Of a DNA stretch of 64,000 bases, positions 52,831-64,000 are shown piece after piece. The notes under the pieces are model-generated. The model saw only the letters and a program-made list of their open reading frames with translations, was not told the origin of the DNA and searched no databases. Position numbers and translations under genes: made by a program. Location: the NCBI GenBank assembly GCA_026182355.1, contig JAPFBL010000529.1, positions 242,758 to 306,757 of the forward strand, given 5' to 3'. The first letter of the stretch is position 1. Every line of letters starts with the position of its first letter. Origin of the DNA: Hermatobates lingyangjiaoensis. Taxonomy: Eukaryota; Arthropoda; Insecta; Hemiptera; Hermatobatidae.

Positions 52831-55440
52831 ACCTCAGAATGATTAAATAATTATATTTATCCATTAGCACTTTAAGATAAAATTAAGAATTTTTCAGTTA
52901 ACTTTACCAGTTTTAGATTGCTTTTATTCAAAAATCGCTGGATTTTCACATTTATTGTTAGTTACTTAAAAGAAATGTGCTGTGAGGCTGTCGCTTGCTG
53001 CGTCTCTCGATAGATTGTGCAGTGACTGTTAACTGTGCTGGCATGCTCTGCAATGATACCGTATTTCTGTCTCTCTGTATATCGCTTTTAAAATGTTTAA
53101 ACACTTTTCCTATATAAACTACAGTGTTTTTTATCAGTAATGGTATGTGTGTTAGTAGTTTCTTGTGCTAAGCAATCATAAAACTATTGCGAAGAGTCAA
53201 TAACTGAGGCACGCAGTTCTCCTGCCTCATGGTAAGTGGCACCTGTGACTACAGGATTTGACTGTGATGAAGTCAGTGCCTCCCTCACTTGACATGATCA
53301 CTACTGCAGACCCACTGAATTACACTGGCTAATCCTGACCAGTTTTTGACATTATCTTTGAGGTTTCAATTGCAACAAACGAAAAATATATTCAGAATAT
53401 TAAAACAACAGGAAATATTTTTTTTCAATAAAATGTAAAAATTTTGACTTATAATTCAATCTCAAACCTTGTGAGAGCGATACAAGCCATACTGTTTGAT
53501 GGATCATAATGAAACTATGCCTAAAAATAAAAAATTATGTGGAGAATGAGTTGAGATATTTTTTTCTAAAATTACATTCTCTAAAGGGGCGTTACAGTAC
53601 GATTTGTTTTTCAGAAAATGTTTTTTTGACGCTAAACGGCTCGTTAAAAAATAATGAAAATTTGAGCAAAAATGGAACAAAAAATTAGCAATTCATAAAA
53701 AAAAAATTATGCAGTTTCAATTACGGAAAAGAGCAATAACGATATAAAAACTCTTTGTTTACACTAGACTAAGAGATCACCTGCTATACTTGTCGAATTT
53801 TTTGTATTTTTTTACATTGTTTACATTGACTTAGAAATTTTTTGAGCGAATCCACTGAGATTAAATTGATTTTATAAAGGAACAGTTTAAATTGTTTATT
53901 GAATTATATGAGATGTAAGAGGAATAATATTGTGCAGGAAAATGATAACACTCATTCAGAAAAAATTCGTATATATGTTATTTGACAAAGGGGAAGGAAA
54001 ATGACCTTATTAAATACTTACGATGTAAGAAAGCCACTGGCTGTTTGAACGAAATCTATTCTCTTGTAGGAGAATAAATCGTTTCAAGAAATGTTCACTT
54101 TGGTTTTTCAAAAATGTTATTACTGCTGTAGTTATACTAATGCAATTATTTGCAAATAATAAATTATCTGTGATGTACACAAATAAGCTTATAAAATGAT
54201 ATGTCCTTCAATCACTATCTGTACTACCTCAGGAATGAAAGGCTAATAATTATATCCCATTTAGATGTTTACGTTATGCTTAAATGAGACGTTATGTTTT
54301 ATATACTCAAGAAATTTGACATTAAGTTACTTATAGTAAAGTAGAGTGTAGGCCACTCCAGATTTTTTGGTTAAAATAATTTTATTTATTTTATATTTTA
54401 TTATTTATTATATAAATCAAATAATAACTTAAATTTCAAGTTCTTATAAATATTTAAAATAAAAGAAAACATTACTGTTTTTAACACTCGCATTACATGT
54501 TTTTCCTCTTAGTATCCTTCTGAGAAAGTTTTGTTCATTTTTCTATCTATCACAACTTGAAAAGTTATTTAGAACATAACATGAACATAACATCCAATCT
54601 AACTATATTCCAGACACCTTGATATACTGAAATAGTAGCTAAAAATGTTTGTCTTTCTCAAGTTCAGTATGAAAATCGACTGTTTTGTCTGATAGGTATA
54701 TCTCACACCTCTACTTTTTTTGAATCTCTTCCATTTCTAAAACATTACTATTGAATGTATCATTATTGAGTTTTTCAAAATAATATACGATTTGAAAAAC
54801 TGCTGGAAGTAAGAGAGAAAATTATGCGATATGTTAGTAATAATATTACTAACTACGTTACTAACGTAGTATACTACGTTAGAAATGTTACTAAGATATT
54901 TCAACCAAAACAAGTTGTCTTTGTCAGAATCTCAAATATATTGAAATAAGTGATGTAAGACATCTAGTGTGGTATTGAGAAGAACGGGAGGCAAAAGAGG
55001 TACTTTAAAGAGCATGAAGTGCAAGGAAAGGGCTGAGCAAGTCAAATAAAGGTAGACAAAAAAATTTAGGAAGAAATAAGTCAAAGTTATCTGTTAGCTA
55101 TCAACCCTTGTAAACGAACCCTATTTCTATAGTCAACACTGAGTCAAAGTTGAATAAGCCATTACTAATGTTTATTCAAGTTAGTGCAATACCTTTGTTT
55201 ACAAGGGTTGATAGCTAACAGATAATTTTTACTTATTTCTTCCTAAATTTCTTTTTTTACCCTAACTCGACCTGCATAGCCCTTGCTTGCACTTTATGCC
55301 CTTTAAAGTACCTCTCTTCCTATCCTTATTCTCAATACCACACCAAATGCCCTAAATCACTAAATAACTGAACCTCTGGAAAAGACAACCTTGTTTTTGA
55401 AAAATCCTAGTTAAATTTCTGATTTTCTTATTGTGGTTTA
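52831..55440. other. AT-rich interval with a weak inverted structure
   Basis: No gene seen. 54890-55420 contains loosely inverted segments (AAGTACCTCTC/GAGGTACTTT; TAAACCAAAACAAG versus CTTGTTTTTGAA), probably an old fold-back element. The minus strand near 54935 has CTGACAAAGACAAC and TTGAAATATC. Confidence 0.4.
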
Positions 55441-55449
55441 GACCATATA

Positions 55450-58400
55450 CAGTAATCCCTCCACAGAAATAGGTTGATCGGTTCAGTGAAATAGGAAAAC
55501 GCGTTGTACGAAAAATATGAAATCGTGTTATATAAAAACGCGTTGTAGGAGTACCGTGTTATAGGAGGGATTAATGTATAACGAGAAATCTCGCGATATA
55601 CGGGGACATGAAATCGCGTTGTATGAAAGTGCGTTATAAGAGTATTGTGTTATAGGGTGGATTACTGTATAACAGGAAATCCCGTGTTGTACGAAGGACA
55701 TGAAATCGTGTGGTATGAAAACGCGTTATTAGAGTACAGTGTTATAGAGGGAATTACTGTATAACAGAAAATCCCGTGTTAAACGAGGGACATAAAATCG
55801 TGTGGTATGAAAACGCGTTATTAGAGTACAGTGTTATAGAGGGAATTACTGTATAACAGAAAATCCCATGTTATACGAGGGACATAAAATCGTGTGGTAT
55901 GAAAACGCGTTATTAGAGTACAGTGTTATAGAGGGAATTACTGTATAACAGAAAATCCCGTGTTAAACGAGGGACATAAAATCGCGTTGTATGAAAGTGC
56001 GTTATAAGAGTGATGTATTATAGAGGGGATTACTGTATAACAGGAAATCCCGTGTTGTACGAAGGACATGAAATCGTGTGGTATGAAAACGCGTTATTAG
56101 AGTACAGTGTTATAGAGGGAATTACTGTATAACAGAAAATCCCGTGTTAAACGAGGGACATAAAATCGCGTTGTATGAAAGTGCGTTATAAGAGTGATGT
56201 GTTATAGAGGGGATTACTGTATAACAGGAAATCCCATGTTATACGAGGGACATGAAATCGCGTTGTATGAAAGTGCGTTATAAGAGTACTGTGTTCTAGG
56301 GGGGATTACTGTATAACAGGAAATCCCATGTTATACGAGGGACATGAAATCGCGTTGTATGAAAGTGCGTTATAAGAGTACTGTGTTCTAGGGGGGATTA
56401 CTGTATAACAGGAAATCCCATGTTATACGAGGGACATGAAATCGCGTTGTATGAAAGTGCGTTATAAGAGTACTGGTTATAGGGGGATTACTGTATAACA
56501 GGAAATCCCATGTTATACGAGGACATGAAATCGCGTTGTATGAAAGTGCGTTATAAGAGTGATGTGCTATAGAGGGGATTACTGTATAACAGGAAATCCC
56601 ATGTTATACGAGGGACATGAAATCGCGTTGTATGAAAGTGCGTTATAAGAGTGATGTGCTATAGAGGGGATTACTGTATAACAGGAAATCCCGTGTTATA
56701 CGAGGGACATGAAATCGCGTTGTATGAAAGTGCGTTATAAGAGTACTGTGTTATAGGGGGGATTACTGTATAACAGGAAATCCCATGTTATACGAGGGAC
56801 ATGAAATCGCGTTGTATGAAAGTGCGTTATAAGAGTGATGTGCTATAGAGGGGATTACTGTATAACAGGAAATCCCGTGTTTACGAGGGACATGAAATCG
56901 CGTAGTATGAAAGTGCGTTATAAGAGTACTGTGTTATAGGGGGATTACTGTATAACAAATTCCCATGTTATACGAGGGAATGAAATCGCGTTGTATGAAT
57001 ACGCGTTATAAGAGTATTGTGTTATAGGGGGGATTACTGTATAACAGAAATTCCCGTGTTGTACGAGGGACATGAAATCGCGTTGTATGAAAACGCGTTA
57101 TAAGAGTACTGTGTTATAGGGGGGATTACTGTATAACAGGAAACCCATGTTATACAGGGACAGAAATCGCGTTGTATGAAATGCGTTATAAAGTACTGTG
57201 TTATAGGGGGATTACTGTATAACAGGAAATCCCTGTTTACAGGGACATAAATCGCGTTGTAGAAAGTGCGTTATAAGAGTACTTGTTCTAGGGGGGATTA
57301 CTGTATAACAGGAAATCCCATGTTATACGAGGGACATGAAATCGCGTTGTATGAAAGTGCGTTATAAGAGTACTGTGTTATAGGGGGGATTACTGTATAA
57401 CAGGAAATCCCATGTTATACGAGGGACATGAAATCGCGTTGTATGAAAGTGCGTTATAAGAGTACTGTGTTATAGGGGGGATTACTGTATAACAGGAAAT
57501 CCCATGTTGTACGAGGGACATGAAATCTTGTTGTATGAAAGTGCGTTATAAGAGTGATGTGCTATAGAGGGGATTACTGTATAACAGGAAATCCCATGTT
57601 ATACGAGGGACATGAAATCGCGTTGTATGAAAGTGCGTTATAAGAGTACTGTGTTATAGGTGGGATTACTGTATAACAGGAAATCCCATGTTATACGAGG
57701 GACATGAAATCGCGTTGTATGAAAGTGCGTTATAAGAGTACTGTGTTATAGGTGGGATTACTGTATAACAGGAAATCCCATGTTATACGAGGGACATGAA
57801 ATCGCGTTGTATGAAAGTGCGTTATAAGAGTGATGTGTTATAGAGGGGATTACTGTATAACAGGAAATCCCATGTTATACGAGGGACATGAAATCGCGTT
57901 GTATGAAAGTGCGTTATAAGAGTGATGTGTTATAGAGGGGATTACTGTATAACAGGAAATCCCATGTTATACGAGGGACATGAAATCGCGTTGTATGAAA
58001 GTGCGTTATAAGAGTGATGTGTTATAGAGGGGATTACTGTATAACAGGAAATCCCATGTTATACGAGGGACATGAAATCGCGTTGTATGAAAGTGCGTTA
58101 TAAGAGTACTGTGTTATAGGGGGGATTACTGTATAACAGGAAATCTCATGTTATACGAGGGACATGAAATCGCGTTGTATGAAAGTGCGTTATAAGAGTG
58201 CTGTGTTATAGGGGGAATTACTGTATAACAATAAATCCCATGTTATACGAGGGACATGAAATCGCGTTGTATGAAAGTGCGTTATAAGAGTACTGAGTTA
58301 TAGGGGGGGATTACTGTATAACAAGAAATCTCATGTTATACGAGGGACATGAAATCGCATTGTATGAAAGTGCGTTATAAGAGTACTGTGTTATAGGGGA

Positions 58401-58500
58401 GAGTACTGTATAACAGGAAATCCCGTGTTAAACGAGGGACATGAAATCGCGTTGTATTAAAACGCGTTATAAGAGTACTGTGTTATTGGGAGGATTACTT
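55450..58500 (-). repeat. Satellite B: about 33 tandem copies of a 92-bp unit
   Basis: Plus-strand unit: GGATTACTGTATAACAGGAA, ATCCCATGTTATACGAGGGA, CATGAAATCGCGTTGTATGA, AAGTGCGTTATAAGAGTACT, GTGTTATAGG. It is the complement of the satellite A unit plus about 15 bp (an extra GCGTT...GTGCG sub-repeat). The left edge CAGTAATCCCTCC and the first GGAGGGATTAATG look like transposon ends flanked by TA. Several units at 57130-57290 have clustered single-base losses. Confidence 0.95.
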
Positions 58501-59280
58501 AAAGCGATATAATATAGTATCGGTTTGTGACACTGGAGTAAACTGTTTTCTTATATCATAAAATGTTAGTTCAGAAAAACGTTAACTTTACAATTAAAAC
58601 CTTCATTGTAAATGTTTTCAATGTTTTCTATTAGAAAAGACAAAAAAAAGTTCAATGTACTAATACATTTGTAATTTAATAATTGAAAAAATAAAGATAA
58701 TACATACTTTATTTAAGAGAAAGCAGATTCAACAAGTTAACTATCCAATTCAAAATAATAAATAATTAAATAACTTAGTAATAAATAAGACATTTCAAGT
58801 TTGAAGAATTAAACAACAGCTGCAGTGGTAGTCGATTTGTAACGCGTCACGATCTATCAGCTTCATTAAGTAAGACTGGTATATAAACAACAGAGCCTGG
58901 TACAAAACAATAAATAACGATCTACATTTAATAAATTGAATGTAATACATTACTAAATATATTATTATAACAACAAGGGTGTCGTAAATTTCGTGAAAAT
59001 CCTGTTGTTTTGGTTTTTTTCCGTACCAACATGCAAAGCACACTTCTCTGTTGTTTATGTTGCTTCTGTCTGTGTAATTCATGTTATTCAATTACTAATA
59101 TAAATATACGATAAAATCTTTAAGTTTTATATTATAAAATTTTTGTATTTAAATACTGTAACATGAGATTATATGCTTGATAAAATAATTGATCTCATTA
59201 ATCAATCTGTTGATATGAAACAACAGTCGTGTCGTTGTAACAAAATAAAAACATGAATACATGACAAATATATAAATCCC
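58501..59280. other. AT-rich spacer, no gene recognised
   Basis: A 98-codon minus frame (58795-59091) has no domain I know; codon use is like the AT-rich background. Confidence 0.4.
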
Positions 59281-59284
59281 TTCT

Positions 59285-60345
59285 CCAATTGGATACAATT
59301 TACAATAAATTGAAGGTTATACCGTAGAAAATATTAATAAAAACAAATTATTTTAAATACACTCAACCCATGAGTTTCTGTACTTCAAGAAACTGTATTT
59401 TCAAGTTTCTGTACTTTTTTTACGGAAAATATAAGACTTCTTTTTTAAAAAATGACTTTTTTTAGCCTTTATTTTTTACAAATATATAAGTACATAACTA
59501 TTATACATTTAAAGAGTTTTTTTCCTGTCTTTTTTAAAGGAAAACATTACAAAAGTGTGAAATGAAGGTTTGAATTATGAACTTAATGTTCTTGTGAACG
59601 TTAAGATAGAAGAACACAGTTTACTACAAACAAAGTGTTGACTATCAAAAATATATGAAAGTTCTCTCCTTTTAGATACAGTTTCAATAAACTGAAGGTT
59701 ATGACGTGAAAAACATTAATATGAACAAACTATTTTCAATACATAGTTTGAAAAGAGTATTGAAAATAGTTTGAAAACTCGACCCTCGAGTCTCCGTACT
59801 TCAAGAAACCGTACTTTCAAGTTTCCGTACTTTTTTTTACGGTAAATATTGGACTTTTTTTTACAAAAGACTTTTTTTAGCCTTTATTTTTACAAATATA
59901 TTAGTACTTAACTATTATGCATCGAAAATTAAAGTTTTTTTTCTGTTTTTTCTAAAGGCAAACGTTAAAGAAATGTAAAATTAAGGTTTGAATTATGAAC
60001 TTAAAGTTCTTGTAAACGTTAAGATAGAAGAACACAGTTTACTACAAACTAAAAGTGTTGACTATCAAAAATATACGAAAATTTTCTCTCCTTTTGGAAA
60101 CAGTTTACAATAAACTGAAGGTTATAACGTGGGAAAAATTAATATGAACATTATTTTAAAAACATTTGACCCTCCAGTCTGTACTTCAAGAATCCTTACT
60201 TTCAAGTTTTCGTACTTTTTTTTTAAAAAAATATATATGAATGTCTTTTAAATTCTGTAACATGAGATTATATGCTTGATAAAATATATGTTTCCTTATA
60301 TATATTATATGTTTCCTTTTGGATACAATTTACAATAAATTAAGA
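59285..60345 (+). repeat. Large tandem repeat, about 400-430 bp units, about 2.5 copies
   Basis: TACAATTTACAATAAATTGA / CAGTTTCAATAAACTGAAGG recurs near 59290, 59680, 60105 and 60320. Between these lie AAGTTTCTGTACTTTTTTTA, GCCTTTATTTTTACAAATAT and GATAGAAGAACACAGTTTAC in the same order. The last unit is truncated. Confidence 0.85.
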
Positions 60346-61770
60346 GTTATGACGTGAAAAACATTAATACGAACAAATTATTTTAAATATGTACACTATA
60401 AGAAGGATGAATTGCAGAAAGTCAGTCAGATGCATGAAATAGTGGATGTAAACTTCTTAAAAAAAAAAAGAAAAAGTTCACACAAATTTTGGTATTAAAT
60501 CTGAAAATAAGAGGTTCTATTGTAAAGAAAACAGATCTTGATTTATCTGACATCATAAAAGCCAAGGGTTTGTTTGCCCTATCAAAATGTGGCTGAAATG
60601 CAAACTATTGTCAAACAACAAAAGACGATTAAAGCAATAACAATAAACAAAAGACAACCAACAAAGTAATTAAAAACAAAGGACTACAAACAATGAATTG
60701 CAGATTACAGGCACTAGTGAAAAAATACTTGAAATCGTAATAGGGTAATTATTATAATTGCTTTATTTGAAGATAGACTGATTTGAAATTGATAATTTGG
60801 GAAAACTAATTAGTTTTTAATATTTGCTTTCTTTATTAATTAGTTAATTAATTTTATTTATAGTTAAATAAATTAATTAGTTTTATTCTTCTTATTTAAC
60901 AGCTCTTTATGAAATAGAAAGCATGAAGAAAATAAAAACAATTTGAACTTTTGAAGAGACTTAAAAGTAAACGAAAACGTGATTAAAAAAAAAAAGGACT
61001 CAAAGCAATGCTTGTTGAACGGAACAGTCAAACAAGGATTCTTCATAATGCAGTACAAAACGTTGTAAAAACAATTTTAGCATATGACCAGAAACTGCAT
61101 TGAATGCAATCATTGATTAGCTTAACAACATAATAAATAAATATCGTAAAGGTTTCAAATACGATTGAGCCCTAAAGTTTTAAAAGTTTTATACAATTGG
61201 CCCATAATATGAAGTTGATGTAGGCCAAAGTTTTTTTGGTAAAAGTTTTGTCATTTGGAATAAAAATTTGTGACCCCATCCCCGAACAAAAAATTAATTA
61301 AAAATTTATTAAATAAATTTTGTTTTTTAGGTAAATGAATTTTTAATTAAAATAATTTTTTAATTCCCTAAATAAAAAATTTTTAAAAATTTAAAAAAAA
61401 TTTTTTATTCTTTTTAAAGTCCCTGAAATAAATTGAAAATAAAAATTACCTGGAAGGAATAAAAATTTTAAACAAACTTTTAAAAAAAAGGAAAAGCCAT
61501 TTTTAAAAGTAAAGTCCCAAAGCTTCACCTTTTTATTTTTTGTTTGCGAAATCATTAAATTAACTGACTTAACCACTTATATTTCGAAAATTTTCCATGA
61601 CCCCCAAATTTTTTCCATTGGCCATTAAAATTGATGTAGGCAAAGATTTATGTTTTTTCATTTTCGAAATATTTATTGACAAAACCCCCAAAGTTCATTA
61701 ATTGGAAAAAGGTATGTTACAATCATTACGTACACATCTTGTAATTCTAAATTTGCTGTTTAATACACAG
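60346..61770. other. AT-rich interval with poor-quality-looking stretch
   Basis: No gene. 61240-61650 is a jumble of A, T and C homopolymers without family features. TTGATGTAGGCC/CAAAG occurs at 61212 and 61632, so this may be two degenerate copies of one unit. Confidence 0.4.
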
Positions 61771-62000
61771 GTGCCAGGTTAGCTCAGTGGTTAACGTATT
61801 CGCCTCTAAATTGGTAGGTCCGAGGTTCGATCCTCACCTGGCTTACGATTTATTCACGCGGGATGTGAATAAATCTGAGAACTTCATCCCTCGGAGAGGA
61901 CGTTAATCCGTCGGTCCCGAGCTTGAACGATGTCAGGTACTCGTTACAAGCTTCTCTACTCTAAATATACTTTGAGTTAGACAAAATTTAGGACTCAAAC
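61771..62000 (+). repeat. tRNA-headed SINE, best preserved head
   Basis: GCCAGGTTAGCTCAGTGGTT (A-box) and GGTTCGATCCTC (B-box), then ACCTGGC, which pairs perfectly with the initial GCCAGGT as a 7-bp acceptor stem. The T-arm is too short for a working tRNA. The body CGTCGGTCCCGAGCTTGAAC, GATGTCAGGTACTCGTTA follows as in the other copies. Confidence 0.85.
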
Positions 62001-62164
62001 TAGTAGAAACGAGTGGAACTGAAGAAAACGAAAAAAAATGCTTTAAGTAAGTGAAAGTCGCGTGGGATGGAACCCACACACAAGACTGAAACGAACAGAG
62101 ACCAACAGCAATACAAACGCCATATAAGACCTTAGACAGAAAAAAAAACAGACAGAGATTCACA

Positions 62165-62510
62165 TGTACAACACAATCTTGAATCCTTCGTGGGCTTATA
62201 CCATAGAACTTTGGGGTTTTGCCAAACCAACAAATATTCGTCCTATACTACACAATAAAAAATACTTAGAAAACACTCTCACAACTCCCATTTTACGTTC
62301 CAAATATAATCATTCACCGAGATCTTAAAGTCTCTTTCGTTCGCGACTATGCAAAAGACCGCCACAAAAGATTCCACGGTAAACTCTCAACTCAACTAAA
62401 TCTACTTGCCGAAAATCTTTCCCAACTAGTAATCCCCACAAACCCCCAAAGACGACTAAAATGGTAATGGCCACGTGACCTTCTGTCGTCATAGAGATTA
62501 AATATAGTTA
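62165..62510 (+). pseudogene. Jockey-type LINE ORF2 C-terminal remnant
   Basis: Reads ILNPSWAYTIELWGFAKPTN, then, after one frameshift near 62320, IHRDLKVSFVRDYA, FHGKLSTQLNLLAENL and RRLKW, stop. The blocks W.YGI.LWG.A..SNI, IHRDL.V..V, H.N.LA..L and RRLKR are typical of the region after the RT domain of jockey-clade LINEs. Confidence 0.8.
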
Positions 62511-62734
62511 CGGAGTGCCACCCGATATCCGCTACAAAATCAAAAACTAAAGGAGTAACCCTGAAACAAAATTACTTCTAAGTACATGAAATTGTAGTCG
62601 AAGTATCCAAGAAAAAAGAAAGTAAGTGAAAGTGAAGAAGGTCAAAGAGAAAAAATCAAAATCAACTACAAACAAGAATGTAAAATATTACATTTTTTAT
62701 AGTAAAATTTTCTAACATAGTGCAATTAGTTATT

Positions 62735-62875
62735 ACCACAGACAGTTGTACCATAGACACTCACCCTTAGTTAATCCCTGAGGAAGAACACTACCTGTTC
62801 AAAACGCGTTGTTTATACGATTAAATTTTTATATGCAGAGACCATTTCATTAGCTTTTTACCCTACAATAGTACA
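62735..62875 (+). repeat. PLE terminal repeat arm, TTTACCCTAC family
   Basis: ACACTCACCCTTAGTTAATC, CTGAGGA-A-GAACAC-TAC-CTGTTC-AAAACGCG, then ACCATTTCATTAGCTTTTTA. A single arm with a one-base change in the stem and G to A in the GAAA box. Confidence 0.65.
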
Positions 62876-62940
62876 ATTTTTTTTGTTTTATATTTCATTA
62901 ATTTTTATTTTCAATTTGTATAAATAGAATATATATATAT

Positions 62941-63198
62941 GAGCCGCTTATTTTGAAAGTGGCCTAATTCCATTTATGTTAAAATCGAGATATTTAAGGG
63001 TTTGCGTTTTACAAAATTTAAAAATATTGTCATTTTATTTATCAACTAATTTTTGTTATAAAAATTCTTAGTAATTTTAAATAAATTTTGTACAATTTGC
63101 TGCAAAAGGTAAAGATAACGTAAAAATGTAATTATTTAAATAGCTAGCTAAATTTTTTTGGAAAATGGAATTAGGCCACTTTCAAAATAAACGGCTAT
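62941..63198. mobile_element. MITE with 35-bp inverted ends, inserted in (TA)n
   Basis: AGCCGCTTATTTTGAAAGTG, GCCTAATTCCATTT at the left is matched inverted at the right (AAATGGAATTAGGCCACTTT, CAAAATAAACGGCT). The body is 180 bp of AT-rich DNA without an ORF. TA repeats lie on both sides, so the target duplication cannot be read. Confidence 0.85.
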
Positions 63199-63760
63199 AT
63201 ATATATTTAATTATCAATGATTTTGAAAAAAACTCTAAATAGGTGAATTTTAAATGCACTAGGGTTAATCTAGACTTTTAAGAATTGTATAAAATACATT
63301 TTCGTGATGTTAAAACGTTTGAAATTTACGTTTCGAATATTAGTTCGAAAGCAAAATATTATACGTAATTTTAACCCTAAATATATTAAAATGATTAAAT
63401 TTGTGTGCCTTTAATCCTTACAATCTTGAAAGGGTTTATAAATACTTAGTACTTGTTTTTGACGATTACCTAGCATGATGCTATGTCCGGAGCAATGTTA
63501 GTAATTACTTATACCAGGAATACAGAAAACTAAACCGGATTCTTTCCCACCTTTGCAACTTACTTGCACCTCTATTAATTTCGCGATCTGTTTTTTTTTT
63601 CGTTTTTCCTGACAACAATTTCCGGATGTAAGTTGAAAATTCTGACAATCATATTAGTCATTATTATACGAATCTACATGTGTAATAAAACTTGTTTTAT
63701 AATTGTCATGAGACAATATTCATAAGTACCTAATCCTTATTATATTAGATGGCGTTATGT
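63199..63760. other. AT-rich spacer, nothing recognised
   Basis: No coding or repeat family identified. Confidence 0.4.
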
Positions 63761-63789
63761 GTAGCATGAATGGCTGCGTGTTTTCCTTT

Positions 63790-63995
63790 ACCTTTGGTAC
63801 TGAAGAGTATAGGATTAAAAAAATCTTAAGTCCCTCACAGAATAGTAAAGCTGTCAGTCCCAAGACTGCGTGATGTCGGGACCATGACCCAAGATATTTC
63901 ATGGAGGAATGGAAAATCTTAAGTCCCTTGGAGAGCAGTAAAGATGTCAGTCCCCAAGACTGCACCTTGTCTTGTCCATGATCCGAATTATTTAT
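63790..63995. repeat. Two tandem copies of a unit of about 95 bp
   Basis: AAATCTTAAGTCCCT, GCAGTAAAG.TGTCAGTCC, CAAGACTGC and GTC..GACCATGA recur at 63822 and 63918. The wording resembles the SINE body (TCGGTCCCGAGCCTG, GATGTC), perhaps distantly related. Cut by the window end. Confidence 0.65.
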
Positions 63996-64000
63996 TGTAG

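Noticed and set aside
61771..61845. A functional tRNA gene
   Set aside because: The acceptor stem and promoter boxes are present, but the T-arm is too short and the sequence continues into the shared SINE body, so it is a SINE head.

Overview
This is AT-rich nuclear DNA from an animal. There are two spliced protein genes, both on the minus strand, in a sea of transposable-element remnants, satellites and TA microsatellites. The repeat mix is Penelope-like retroelements (PLEs), hAT and mariner DNA transposons, jockey/I-type LINE scraps and tRNA-headed SINEs. Together with a Net/ATOH8-type bHLH gene, this fits an invertebrate, perhaps an arthropod. The species cannot be fixed from the sequence.

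Layout. 0.6-11.0 kb holds BUB3 (seven coding exons, 330 codons, spindle-checkpoint WD40 protein). Its two long introns contain a 3.2 kb satellite, SINEs, LINE scraps and PLE ends. 12-20 kb is a PLE graveyard: one GIY-YIG endonuclease ORF between inverted terminal repeats, a second endonuclease fragment, minisatellites and many fold-back hairpins set in (TA)n. 20.4-21.1 kb is a degraded hAT element. 23.7-27.9 kb holds the second gene, an ATOH8/Net-like bHLH factor with two coding exons. Both exon ends have been amplified into tandem arrays: about 12 copies of the C-terminal exon end lie in the 3' UTR, and about 8 copies of the exon 1 end, with seven splice donors, lie in the intron. 28-54 kb is more PLE hairpins, hAT elements (two sharing one 8-bp target), minisatellites and a mariner remnant. 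55.4-58.5 kb is a second satellite, homologous to the first but in inverted orientation. 58.5-64 kb has more tandem repeats, a SINE, a jockey LINE remnant and a MITE.

The most interesting signals are: (1) the two arrays built from the exon edges of one transcription-factor gene; (2) a hairpin shared by many unrelated-looking repeat families, CTGANGA + one base + a short stem opening in G and closing in C + GAAA, which resembles a hammerhead ribozyme core and marks PLE terminal repeats; (3) the two mirror-image satellites with pogo/Tigger-like ends; and (4) a probable GC-AG intron in BUB3. I found no CRISPR, operon, rRNA or intact tRNA gene.
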